A stretch of DNA of 64,000 nucleotides. Source: Aphelidium insulamus. Its lineage: Eukaryota > Aphelidiomycota > Aphelidea > Aphelidiaceae. Made by a program: the position numbers and the translations under genes. Below, in pieces: positions 23,189 to 32,755 of this stretch (position 1 is its first letter; each line of letters begins with the position of its first letter). The notes beneath the pieces were generated by a model that saw only the letters and a program-made list of their open reading frames with translations, was not told the DNA's origin and searched no databases. The stretch covers positions 17,501-81,500 of the forward strand of contig JAZDSV010000003.1 of the NCBI GenBank assembly GCA_036784855.1, given 5' to 3'.

Positions 23189-24460
23189 TTATGCGGTGAG
23201 CACAGACACGGCGCCAGAGTGGTCAATGCAGACCGTGTGCTCAAACTGGGCGGCCAGTGAACCGTCTGCCGTGGCCACAGCCCAGCCGCCATCGCCGCGC
23301 AGCCGCTGTACATACGGCAGTCCACACACCAGCACCGGCTCCACTGTGAACACCATTCCTGGGCACAGCATAACACTGGCGTTCTTGGCAGTGTCAATAA
23401 TGTTGAGACGCTTCTGATGCGCCAAACTGACATGCGATATCCGCGGCTCGTCGTGGAACACTGCGCATTCGCAAGATTATAATTAATACGTGAAAAGATG
23501 TCAAGGAGAACAGATCTGATGAAAAAGAAGGTAGGCAATACAAGCACAAGTGCAAATACAACACCATGATCACACCTTTCCCGATGCCGTGTCCTTCCAC
23601 CTCGGCCACCACTTCGAATCCGCGCTCTTTGGCATACCGGCTACACGAAATATATCAACTATAAGTACAGCTGTACATGTACGCACTGAATAGCCGTGCC
23701 AATTGCGGCACTGCTCTGGCCAACTGTAATGGCGGAGATGCCAGCCATTGTCGCCTCTCTGGCCGCTGTCAGGAGCCGCCTTCTCCGTTGCCACTTGTCG
23801 ACTAAACTCTTTGACGCCTCTGCCTCGCCATATATAAAGGTGGCACAAGTGTCGCCGTGAAAGCCACCCGCGCCAAACACTGTCACATCCACCGACACCA
23901 CGTCGCCCACTTGCAGCCGGCGCCTATATGTCTATATCAGATCCACAAATATATATTTATGCCCCGCCATGCCTGTCTGGCAGCCCGTGCACCGCCACAT
24001 TGTTCACTATATGGAATCGGATCAATGCATCGCGATACTTGGATACTGTGAGCGTGAACGTACCAGACGTGCATATGGCATTGGGGAAGCCGCCATAGTT
24101 CAGCGGCGATGGGTAGACGTGGCGGCGCACCATCTCGGCGACACACAGCGACTCTAGTTCCGCCGTGCATTCCACGGTGGCACGCGTCACGCACTGGCGC
24201 GCAATTCCCAGCACGCCGTTAGCCTGTCGACACGCAGCTGATATGCCGGCAATGTCGGCCGCGGTCTTTACGATAGTGGCACTAGCCACTGATGGGGGCG
24301 GTGGTGGCCGCGGGATTGATGGTGGAATTATAGACGCGTCCAGAGGCGCGGCAGTGGGGTGGCCACTCAGACGCTCATAGCTGTCATCCCGGAGACCCGC
24401 GGCTATCCTACGGCGCCATCCGTGCGAACGGGCACAAATAATGGCGGCCGGTCGAAGCAT
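23189..24460 (-). CDS. METAP1D: type I methionine aminopeptidase, mitochondrial (METAP1D-like)
   Basis: About 330 residues in five exons from the ATG at 24460. The N-terminus (MLRPAAIICARSHGWRRR) is Arg-rich without acids, as in a mitochondrial presequence. The conserved core follows: SPLNYGGFPNAICTS, VNNVAVHGLPDRRRLQVGDVVSVDVTVFGAGGFHGDTCATF (with the metal-binding Asp pair and His), EVEGHGIGK with the metal His, GMVFTVEP and AQFEHTV. It removes initiator methionine from new proteins in the organelle. The intron at 23924-23972 starts with GC (AG|GCATGG). Its use restores the family-typical GLPDRRRLQ; an unspliced reading would not. Confidence 0.88.
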
Positions 24461-24860
24461 TCGGTGTAGATATGGTGATCGGACACGGCATCTACATGGC
24501 CGTGTGTCGCGGGCATTCCAACAGTCCAACAGTCCAACAGTATATTTCCATCTGATGCCTTAATGCCTTCTGTGTATACGTTCATGTCCTTGCTGCCGTC
24601 GCCCTATTCGGTGCGCTCACTGCGAATAAATTCCGCAGATGCCAGTGTGTGTATGAAACGAATGGAGAATTTTTATCCTTCCTCAGACGGCCAGCGCAGC
24701 CGCCCAGGTCACGTGAGATCAAATCACGGATTGGCTATTGCATGCATGTGTCACCTGAAGTAGTACCACGAACTCGCTCTGCATTTTCACATTCTCGCAA
24801 TACGTACATTAAAACTAGAGTACAACATTAACGACGACACTACTACTTCTGAATAGCCTG
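24461..24860. other. divergent spacer between METAP1D-like gene and secreted orphan
   Basis: About 400 bases. It contains three imperfect copies of a GTCCAACA step near 24,518-24,540 and a promoter-like AT-rich area near 24,790-24,850. No coding signal of its own. Confidence 0.45.
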
Positions 24861-25598
24861 ATGGTTTGGCTGCGTGTTTTCGGTGCGGTGTTTGTCTTGC
24901 ACGCTACGCTCTCACGCGCTTCGATGATTAGCACCGTCAAACTGACGAAGAACGTGGTGCAGTCAATAACATTGCAGAATGTTGCATGCACGCCAGGCAA
25001 AATGTATAATCCTTACGATCCAAACTACACGAAAACCGGGATTCAAGCTTGTCTCTCGTACGGCTCCCCCGCTGATGCAGCACTTGGCACGCTTCGGAAA
25101 CGGAAACAGATCGGACGGTTCTACTATTCCGTCAGCTACGGATATGGATACTGCGGCAGAAACGCCCACTTTACAATTGCACAGGTCACCAAAGTCGGAG
25201 AATGTATTGAAAACTCGTCCTCCGACCCAAACGAGAAATATTTCAAGGTTACGAAAGACGGTGACGGTGTGTCAACTACATACAGTGATGCACGATGCAC
25301 TAATAACCCCGGAAGAACTAAGCTCCAACTGGGGAAAAAATGTAGTGACATTCAAGATACGCTACCTCAGCTGGGAAGATGGATCAACTGTACAAGAAGC
25401 CCTCATAGAGTATCTCTTGCAAAGCGTGCACCGCGCCGTGACCAGAAACATCAACATAAAAGGAAGAGGAGCCGAGACAAAGGTGGCAAAAAGAGAGATG
25501 GCAAAGGACAGACTGGACGTGGCAAAAAGAAAGGAAAGACAGGTAGAGGCAAGAATGTCATCATATGCACTTGGGCATCCATCACAGACACATCTTGA
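24861..25598 (+). CDS. secreted cysteine-containing orphan with basic low-complexity tail
   Basis: 245-residue ORF with a clear signal peptide (MVWLRVFGAVFVLHATLSRA). About 150 residues follow with eight or more cysteines spread through the mature part and aromatic strands (YYSVSYGYGYCGRNAHF), then a Lys/Arg/Gly tail. The true 3' end is uncertain. From about 25,310 another frame also looks protein-like (NVVTFKIRYLSWEDGSTVQE) and ends in a repeating D/H-PSQTH pattern, so an unseen intron or a frame change may exist there. No recognised family. It is followed by a T/A-rich tail and then a second short secreted ORF. Confidence 0.5.
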   Translation: MVWLRVFGAVFVLHATLSRASMISTVKLTKNVVQSITLQNVACTPGKMYNPYDPNYTKTGIQACLSYGSPADAALGTLRKRKQIGRFYYSVSYGYGYCGRNAHFTIAQVTKVGECIENSSSDPNEKYFKVTKDGDGVSTTYSDARCTNNPGRTKLQLGKKCSDIQDTLPQLGRWINCTRSPHRVSLAKRAPRRDQKHQHKRKRSRDKGGKKRDGKGQTGRGKKKGKTGRGKNVIICTWASITDTS

Positions 25599-25811
25599 TC
25601 CATCCCATACACATATTGATCCATCACAGACACATCATATCATAAAAGCGCCCGACAACTAATTTTTTTTTTTTAATTAATTTAAAAAAAATTAGGCCCT
25701 GCAGCCACCTCAGCACCTAGCAGGGAAACAGTCCGGCCACAAGCGGCTAGTGGGCTTGTGAGTCAATACCTGCTTGTTCGACTTGATTCGGCACCAATTT
25801 TCACCACCGCA

Positions 25812-26171
25812 ATGCTCCTGCTATCACCACTGACATTCACGCAAACATTCATGGCCACCTCACAGTGGACCAGTGCAGATTTCACACCCTGTTCTCCGTT
25901 GACGCAAGGAAAAGAAAGAGTAGCAAACGTTCACCTGGGAGCAATCCCAAAATTTCTCAATGCGGACTTATCTCACAAGGATGGGAATGCCGGGCTTATT
26001 CAACAAAAACCAAACAATGCGAGCTGTTTTTTACCCGACGAGATTGGAGCTCATACTATGCTATCTGATTCCTGTGTTGCTGTCTACTATCTCAATGGTC
26101 GCCTATTTCACAACACTTTCGGCTCTTCCAAGCTGATGGTGACTGTGGAGTGGACCCCGGCTTTTGACTAG
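25812..26171 (+). CDS. short secreted orphan protein
   Basis: About 119 residues from the ATG at 25812, beginning with a hydrophobic signal-like segment (MLLLSPLTFTQTFMA). The mature part has three cysteines and ends in a strand-like KLMVTVEWTPAFD. The composition resembles small secreted or capping beta proteins, but no family is recognised. It is followed by a poly-A-like run and AAATTAATTTA, similar to the run after the previous gene, so the two may share regulation or origin. Confidence 0.4.
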   Translation: MLLLSPLTFTQTFMATSQWTSADFTPCSPLTQGKERVANVHLGAIPKFLNADLSHKDGNAGLIQQKPNNASCFLPDEIGAHTMLSDSCVAVYYLNGRLFHNTFGSSKLMVTVEWTPAFD

Positions 26172-26467
26172 TATGATGACGATTCAAAATTAATAAATAC
26201 TGAATATCTATCAAAAAAAAAAAATTAATTTACAAAAATGTGCACTTTCTGTACCGATTGGCCTCTCCACCTTGACGACCAATTCCCGCTCCTGCCTGAA
26301 ATTACGTGACACAAACTTCTGCCGCAGCATAAAAGCCGCTCTTCCTTGAGCACATTTCAGCACTCTGCAAGCCACATTTATAGACTGTGTCGCTTGCCTT
26401 TCACGTTTTCACTACACTACATACTGGAAACACATCGCGCACTCACTCGCTCACTCTCACGCGCGCC

Positions 26468-27319
26468 ATGCCTGCCTTCTTCATCGGCCCCGTCATCATC
26501 AACTACGTGTACCCGGACGACTCGGACGCGCGTGGTTCGCGCTGGATCCGCAGCAATGCCACGGTTTTCGCCGGCACCACGCACCGTAAGCACATCGTGA
26601 TTGCGGTGACAGTGCCGTGTAACAGTGACTGACAGTGTCTCCTGATGCAGCCGTGGACATCATGATGGTGTCGTGGACGGACGTGGATCGCGAGGTGGTT
26701 GAACCCATGCCGACGTGCACCTACATGCTTGAAGGTCGCGTCACCACGCGTTCTCTCGAGCCGATTTTCATGCTGGTGGAGGCGAGCCGTTTGTTTGCTC
26801 CCGCTGCATGGCGATCAGCGTACGTTTACACACGCATACACGCGTATACATGCATTCATACTGACACACAAACAAAACTGCAGCGCCATTCTCGCCACGT
26901 ATCTGTGGTGTGGGCGCGTACAACGGCCCCAGCAACACGGTATTCCAGATCGAAACGCCTCTGTACGCCAACAGCATTAGTGCCAATGTCACGGTACAAT
27001 GTGCTTTGATATATCTCTCGGTCACAGACTGGATGCCGTCAGTTCGAGTGCGCCTACAACGTCACAATCAGCGCGTGGCACTGCTGCGGGCTAAGGAAAG
27101 ACACCAACACGCAATTCTAATGCTGCTGGCCCAAGTCGTGCAATGTACATGGCTGAAGCCAGCGGTAGCTCCTCCTCGGCTGACAGTGGTGTTGACACAG
27201 CTGTAATGCCCATTTCGGAAATAGTAACACCCGTCCCTGTTGCCAAGCGCAAACCGGCGCTTGCCGCCGCGGGTTCAAGCAAGCAGCGCAAGGCAGCCAC
27301 GCCCCGTCAAAAGAAGTGA
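26468..27319 (+). CDS. unrecognised multi-exon gene
   Basis: Exon 1 starts at the ATG at 26468 (MPAFFIGPVIINYVYPDDSD). A GT-AG intron joins it to an exon from about 26,650 (VDIMMVSWTDVDREVVEPMPTCTYMLEGRV...FMLVEASRLFAPA). Later exons are less certain: one readable piece is ICGVGAYNGPSNTVFQIETPLYANSISANVT, another GCRQFECAYNVTISAWHCCG. The last frame, ending at 27319, is Ser/Ala-rich then basic (PVPVAKRKPALAAA...KQRKAATPRQKK) like a nuclear tail. A TATA-like CATAAAAG lies at about 26,329. I do not recognise the family. Confidence 0.5.
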
Positions 27320-28302
27320 TCTGCTAACGCTTTCGGATGAGTTCACATACGCACTTACAATACACAGCAATGCTTCATAGTAAATCAATGCTTCCACAAC
27401 AAAAACTGTGTTCCACAACTGTGCGCGCACATATTCTAAACTCTACAACACAAAGCTAAATTACTAAACTCTTAAACGGCACAAAATGCTTTCGGTATGC
27501 TGGAATCTTATTATATCTGAATTCACCGCAACTATACAGTTGGCGCCGCCGCATTTGCTGCGCCATTCACGTACGACCTTGACCGACTGCGCCACAGCCT
27601 GTTAGGCGCAAATATAAAAGCGTGGTGCGTGGCGCACGATTGCAACACGCACAATTTGAGTAATCTGCGCGAAAACTGCTTAAGAGTGCGGAGCGCAAAT
27701 TCCTATATCACGCCACGCCTCCTGATTGGCCTGCATAACCAGGTGGTGGTGGGGCGTCTTCAATTTGATTAAAATTGCTGCTGCAGACAACGCGATTAGC
27801 TGACTGCAATGTCGATGAATGTTTTAATATATTGCTTTAATGCGATTAGTCAGTTGGATATATTGAAATTTGTACGTCGCTGCGCCCATAAAAGCGCGCG
27901 CAAATCTCTTCTTTTCCTCTTGTGCGCTCCCAATTTTGTACATTCCCGAGCACGCCGAACACACAAACGACACTTACAAGACGCTTACAACACAAACACA
28001 CACACACACACACCAGTATGGTAGCCAAAGTTTCTATATGCATCCTAACCGATTAGCAAAAAGCCGTACTGGCTCTACTGTCTCGGCAAACGTCAAGGCA
28101 GCTGAGTATTAACGCAAACAAATTGGCGCCGATTTAGGTGTTAAAGCATTAATGCGTTTTTGCGTCACTATTTGTTGTTCACAAGTACTAATAATATAGC
28201 CAATAACTACATACTGTAATACAACTGTCATTCACAGAGTTACCGACAAATATCAACGTAGCGTATATAGAAATGCTATCACAAATCTCTCACGGTGTAC
28301 AG
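27320..28302. other. long spacer with TATA-like elements and a CA microsatellite
   Basis: About 980 bases. Two TATA-like boxes in GC-rich settings, ATATAAAAGCGTGG near 27,610 and CATAAAAGCGCGCG near 27,887, look like core promoters without a convincing gene behind them. A CA run lies near 27,995-28,015. After it, a two-exon mini-ORF could start at about 28,018 but would encode under 35 residues. One promoter may serve the Fanzor gene downstream. Confidence 0.45.
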
Positions 28303-30330
28303 ATGAAACGCGCTTCAAAGCGTGCAGCTGGAGCCCTACAAGGCATGACGCGCAAAACGTACGATCCTTGATGAACAGCCACATAGTGCGCATCGAATGG
28401 TGACTTATCAGACGATCAAAACTGGCCTCAAGGGCATTCTTAATGTGGCTGTTCATCAAGGATCAACTGCAGATCAGACTTTGACTGATATCAAGTCGGC
28501 AGTCTATCGAAGCCATAGCATTATGATATTGACGTACCAATTTATCAAAGATTATGTGCTCCGGGAATACGATGCCGGAAACCCGCTTCCACGTATATCT
28601 CGAAATTTTGTCAAGCTGGCGATTAAATTGCTGGCTTTACCGCCGCGAAATGGCCATCACTTTGGGCCCGAAATGGCCGAGCTGCAAGAGCAAATTCAGC
28701 CCCGCGTGGAAATGTTTTTGCGCGACATGGAGGTCCATCGAGACAACTACACTGGACTTTCAAACGTCATCGAGTTTCTAACCACCGAGATCATAACAAT
28801 GTACGAGAACAATATTAAGCTGCACTTTGTGGACTATGTGCAGCGCTTTGTGAACATTTCAATGAACATGCGAGAACGGCTACTTGCGTTCAAGGAGGAT
28901 CAAAATGTCGAGCGACGGCGAGCGGCAAAGTCTCACTTTGTGACTCGCTGAAGCGCGTAAAGACCGACCTACTTAGTCATGGTGATCTTACTGCCGAGCC
29001 AGAGCATCACGAATGGATTCAAGCTCAGCGACTTCATGTCCTACCGCAGCGTGAATTGAACATCAATGCGGCATACGATTCTCAAATCTCACCGCAGGAC
29101 TACTTGCGACCAATGATATACATGATGCGTTTGGTGGAGGCACGTGGTGAGAAGCTACTCAACGTATTTCCGTTGCGCAACAACATTATCCCAAAGCATA
29201 TACGACTTGACACCAAAGCATTGATGGACATTTGTTTCCCCACATCGACGACAGGCAGGTCGACTTTAAACCGCTAAATGCTGTGAACAAGAACCGAGTG
29301 TGGCGTCTCTTTTTCAAACTTGACAAAAAAGCATTCCGGCTTCGAAATGACAATGAGGACCAGTTTCATTTTGATTACCAAATTCAAACCGACGGTGTCA
29401 GCTGCAGCATTTTACTGAAAAAAGAGGTCATGGTGCAAGGAGATCAAATACAAGTTGCAGCTCAGAATAACGATCTATACATTGACGAACTACCAAACTA
29501 TGACAACTTGATGCGTAAAACCATTGTGGCCATTGATCCAAACATGGGGAATTTGCTTTACTGCGTGGATGGAACAGGCATGCATGATGCTTAATATGAT
29601 ACATCTATTAACAGTTGTAGAAAAGTATCAAGACAAGTTTCGCTACACGCAGCAGCAGCGTAGAAAAGAAACGCGATTCTCCGAGTACAGGCAAATTCGC
29701 CGCAACAAAACGTCACGTATGGCCGGAGACAAGTATATGCGAGAGTGGGAGAACGAACTAAGCGCGTTCAATTCAAAATCGCTAAATGTGGATCGATTTC
29801 GCGAATTTTGCGTGGCCAAAAACAGGTGCAACTTACAACTATTACCAGTTTACAGGGAGTACATGTTTCGAAAGCTGAAGCTCGGTAGCTATATACTGCG
29901 CCAAAAACCGAGGCCAAGATGCTCAAGATATTTCGACAGAAATATGGCGGCCCAGATGAAGCCATTGTGGCAATTGGAGATTGGGCGCAGCGGCAGCATC
30001 GACCCTTCAAGGAACCAGTCAAAGGCAAAGGTTTTCGAAAAACGCTGCGCAGGGCTGGATATGAGGTGTACTTGGTGAATGAGTTCAGAACCAGCAAATA
30101 CTGCAGTCACTGTGGCTCGGTCGGAGTAGCGAGTGAGTGCAAACCGTTTCGGCGAATAGACCAACCCAAATCCAAATCGGATAGCTACAGTCAAAGATCG
30201 CAGTCGGCTCAGGTGTACAACCTGTAGTCGCCTGTGGAATCGAGATTGCAACGCGGCGTCAAATATTTGGATAGCAGCAGAGAGTGCGATACATGGTCGA
30301 GAACGACCACGCCATCTGCAACGAGCGTAG
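28303..30330 (+). pseudogene. Fanzor (eukaryotic TnpB-like RNA-guided nuclease), frame-disrupted
   Basis: Fanzors are eukaryotic relatives of transposon TnpB, reported as RNA-guided DNA nucleases. Landmarks in order: VKTDLLSH and HEWIQAQRLHVLPQ (about 28.97-29.05 kb); FPLRNNIIPKHIRLDTKALMD (29.17-29.23); WRLFFKLDKKAF; the RuvC-I motif IVAIDPNMGNLLYCVD (29.52-29.57); YREYMFRKLKLGSYI (29.86); GGPDEAIVAIGDWAQ; KGKGFRKTLRRAGYEVYLVNEFRTS; the zinc finger YCSHCG...CTTC (30.10-30.22); and the RuvC-III motif NRDCNAASNIW (30.24-30.27). The stop is at 30328-30330. The frame changes about five times (frames 2,1,3,1,3,1), so the gene is decayed or was sequenced with indels; introns of normal length do not explain the switches. 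A basic NLS-like start (MKRASKRAAGALQG) begins at 28303. Confidence 0.88.
28363..28464. repeat. 22-bp perfect inverted repeat at the Fanzor 5' end
   Basis: Arms 28363-28384 and 28443-28464 are perfect reverse complements (22 of 22) with 58 bases between. The left arm interrupts the basic N-terminal frame with a stop codon. Removing it together with a few flanking bases would join the two frames. It could form a hairpin in the transcript. Confidence 0.9.
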
Positions 30331-30458
30331 GGAGCGTAGGGAGCTCGCAAGGGGTCTCAACTTCGGTTATGCCGGACAGTCCCGGGTAAAACCGGTCCCA
30401 CCACAATGCTAGATCAATTTCTAGTATTGAGATAATAGAGATAATACTCATCGATGAC
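30331..30458 (+). other. Fanzor 3' flank, candidate guide-RNA/right-end region
   Basis: In characterised Fanzors the guide (omega) RNA overlaps or follows the 3' end of the ORF and reaches the element right end. This 128-base stretch has GC-rich self-complementary pieces (GGGACTGTCC-like and ACCGGT around 30,373-30,395) and a CTAGATCAATTTCTAG palindrome near 30,405. Assignment is inference only; no terminal repeat was found. Confidence 0.25.
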
Positions 30459-31010
30459 ATGAGCGCATGGCGCCACGCAATTAACAAGCGCTTCTCGCCT
30501 CTGCTGCCGCCGCAGTACCGCACCGTGTCGCACGTGGTCACATTTGCCGTGTGGCATGAGGTCACTGCCGTCGCGTCCATACCGCTCTTTTACTGTGCCA
30601 TCCGCGCCGCTGAGCCTGCACTTGCCGCCGCCGGCGATCACACTCAAGTATCTCAGTGGCCACAGAATGGCACCGGTGCGGTCAAGCAGTGGCTCCGTGA
30701 TCACGGTGCGCCACAGTCGACTCTCGCCTACATGGACTCGTGCGAGACCGAGTGGCGCCGGCGGTCCGAGTGGTGGAGCTCTCACTCGGCATCGAATTCA
30801 ATTCCAACTTCATCTCCAACTTCATCTCCATCACCATCGCCATCAACATCGCCATCAACATCAACGGCAATGGAGGTGGAGGTGGAAGTTGCGCGGTGGC
30901 TTGCCGCGTATGCCCTGACTAAACTGTGTATGCCACTCCGGCTTGCGGCGTGCGTATGGCTCACACCGCGCACTCTGCGACTTATCAGCGCCTTGAAGAT
31001 GAATAAATAG
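30459..31010 (+). CDS. mitochondrial-type membrane protein with HExTA motif
   Basis: 183 residues, single exon. The first part YRTVSHVVTFAVWHEVTAVASIPLFYCAIRAAEP has a hydrophobic segment centred on HEVTA, and the last part LAAYALTKLCMPLRLAACVWLTPRTLRLI is a second membrane segment. This arrangement resembles fungal mitochondrial inner-membrane proteins of unknown function with an HELTA motif, and is distantly like DUF1279/FAM210 proteins. Between them lies a Ser/Pro/Thr stretch encoded by an ATCTCCAACTTC-like simple repeat (about 30,795-30,870). Family placement is by eye. Confidence 0.55.
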   Translation: MSAWRHAINKRFSPLLPPQYRTVSHVVTFAVWHEVTAVASIPLFYCAIRAAEPALAAAGDHTQVSQWPQNGTGAVKQWLRDHGAPQSTLAYMDSCETEWRRRSEWWSSHSASNSIPTSSPTSSPSPSPSTSPSTSTAMEVEVEVARWLAAYALTKLCMPLRLAACVWLTPRTLRLISALKMNK

Positions 31011-31421
31011 ATATATACATAGATTGCATTATGTTCAAGCATGTATAGTGTGTATAGTATAGTATATTATAGTATATTATAGTATAGCGTGTGTACAAGT
31101 AATAAGCTTCGTTTGTGTACAGGTATACTGTGCTGTATGTATACGCGTATATATGGTATTCAAGTGGCCACCAATACACTCAATAGTGCTCTGTATGTGC
31201 ATGTGTGCTTATACTAAAGTGCATGGTATGTGTGACGTGTGCAGGTGCCCTCCATATGCCCTCCATATGCACACGCACTTGTAATGCGCAATGGACATGC
31301 GAGCACAGAGCGAGCACAGTAAATGGCGTCTCTGTCGGAACACTGAGAACTGTCAGAACACTGCTGTAACGGGAATTTGGAGGTGCTGCTGTAACACTGC
31401 TGTAACACTGACTTGCTTACT

Positions 31422-31463
<42 letters not shown>

Positions 31464-31472
31464 AGTATAATA
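31011..31472. other. spacer with AT and CA microsatellites
   Basis: Contains a TAGTATATTA tandem run (about 31,055-31,085), short direct repeats (CTCCATATGCCCTCCATATG near 31,252; GAGCACAGAGCGAGCACAG near 31,302) and a (CA)n tract at 31,423-31,460 directly before the lipase start codon. No coding signal. Confidence 0.6.
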
Positions 31473-32712
31473 ATGCCCCAGCCAGACAAGTTTGTCAAGA
31501 GCAGTGCGGCCGTTGCAGAGCCGGGCAGTGTCGGCTTCTGGGTGCAGGTGCAGTCCGACGGTGTCTGTCTGTATGCCCGCGAGTGGACGGCAAGTCTCTC
31601 ATCCACAACACGCTACGCATATTATACTAATTGCACACAGCCCCCGGCCGGCACCGCCACCGCGGCAGCCGTGACCTTTATCCACGGTCTGGGCGAGCAT
31701 ATCGGTCGGTACGAGCACGTGTTTAGCGCCATGGCGCAGCGAGGTATCTACGTATTTGCCTGGGATCAGCGTGGGTTCGGCCGCACCGTCATGCTCTCAC
31801 CGCCCACCACCACGGCACCGCCTGCCGGTCAGTCTGTGCGCCCCGTGGCCACGCTGGGCGATAGTGGTGGCTGGCAGACTAGTATGGATGATATTTGGCG
31901 TGCGTGTGACTATACACGCGCGGCCTGCTCGCCGTCTCCTGTGCCGCACTTTCTCATGGGCCAGTCCATGGGCGGCCTGTTGGCGCTGTGGTTTGCCGTG
32001 ACATCCTGCCGGCACACCACTGCCGCGAGTAGTCCGACTGGTGATGATGGCAAAGTAGGTTTGGCCGGTGTTATTGCCATGTCGCCTGCATGCGCTCCTG
32101 GCTACCACATTCCCGCCGTCAAGAAGACTGTCGGTGGCTGGCTGTCTGGCATCCTCGGCAGTGTCAACATTCCTACAGAGCTGGGCAAGTAGTATATGTA
32201 CTCTTTGTGTATCTATTGGACAGCCACTAACTGTCCATGTATCTGTAGATGTTAACGGACTGAGCTCTGACCCGGCTGTGGCCGAGTTGTACAAGGCGGA
32301 TCCCCTGACGCATGGGATGGGTTCTTTACGCACTTGTACGTGGATTTATTATATAGGTTGTATATGTGATGATGCGGTGTAGTGAATGGCATATTAAAGT
32401 ACGGCGAAGAGCTGCTGAAAAGCAAGTACAAGGAATATCAATCCGCGCTGCCGCTACTAATGAGCTTTGGCACGCTGGACCGAGTGACCTCTTATGCGGC
32501 CGGTGCCCAGTTTGTCGATAAGGTTGTCTGCTCCGACAAGACCTTTCGCTCCTGGGAAGGCTACATGCATGAATGTAGGTGGCAATTATACCGTTGGTTG
32601 TCCGTAGTTTTTGACTTTTATTGCAGTGCACAATGAACCGGCCATCAAGGAAAAGGTGATTGAAGAGTATGTGCAATGGATACTGCAGCGGTCGGGCACG
32701 CAGAAAAAGTAG
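31473..32712 (+). CDS. MGLL: monoglyceride lipase-like alpha/beta hydrolase
   Basis: Five exons, about 345 residues. Hydrolyses monoacylglycerols in the known family. Motifs: oxyanion FIHGLGEHIGRYEHV, WDQRGFGRT, nucleophile elbow LMGQSMGG, SPACAPGY, acid GTLDRVTS and the catalytic-His region EGYMHE joined by an intron to VHNEP, as in the family HELHNEP motif. The N-terminal DGVCLYAREW precedes an intron at 31590-31640 that starts GCAAGT (GC-AG) and removes a stretch absent from relatives. The gene ends at the TAG at 32710-32712, 43 bases from the convergent ceramidase stop. No signal peptide. Confidence 0.87.
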
Positions 32713-32755
32713 TATTGAATGCCAGTTTATTGCATTTGCACATTTAATACATAAA

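Noticed and set aside
27809-28024. 71-codon ORF after the 27.6-kb TATA-like box
   Set aside because: Runs into the CA microsatellite and has low-complexity, non-conserved residues.
28363-28464. The 22-base inverted repeat as transposon terminal repeats
   Set aside because: The arms are only 58 bases apart and lie inside the Fanzor 5' end, so they cannot bound an element.
31423-31460. CA repeat as a CRISPR-like or functional array
   Set aside because: Simple dinucleotide microsatellite with no spacers.
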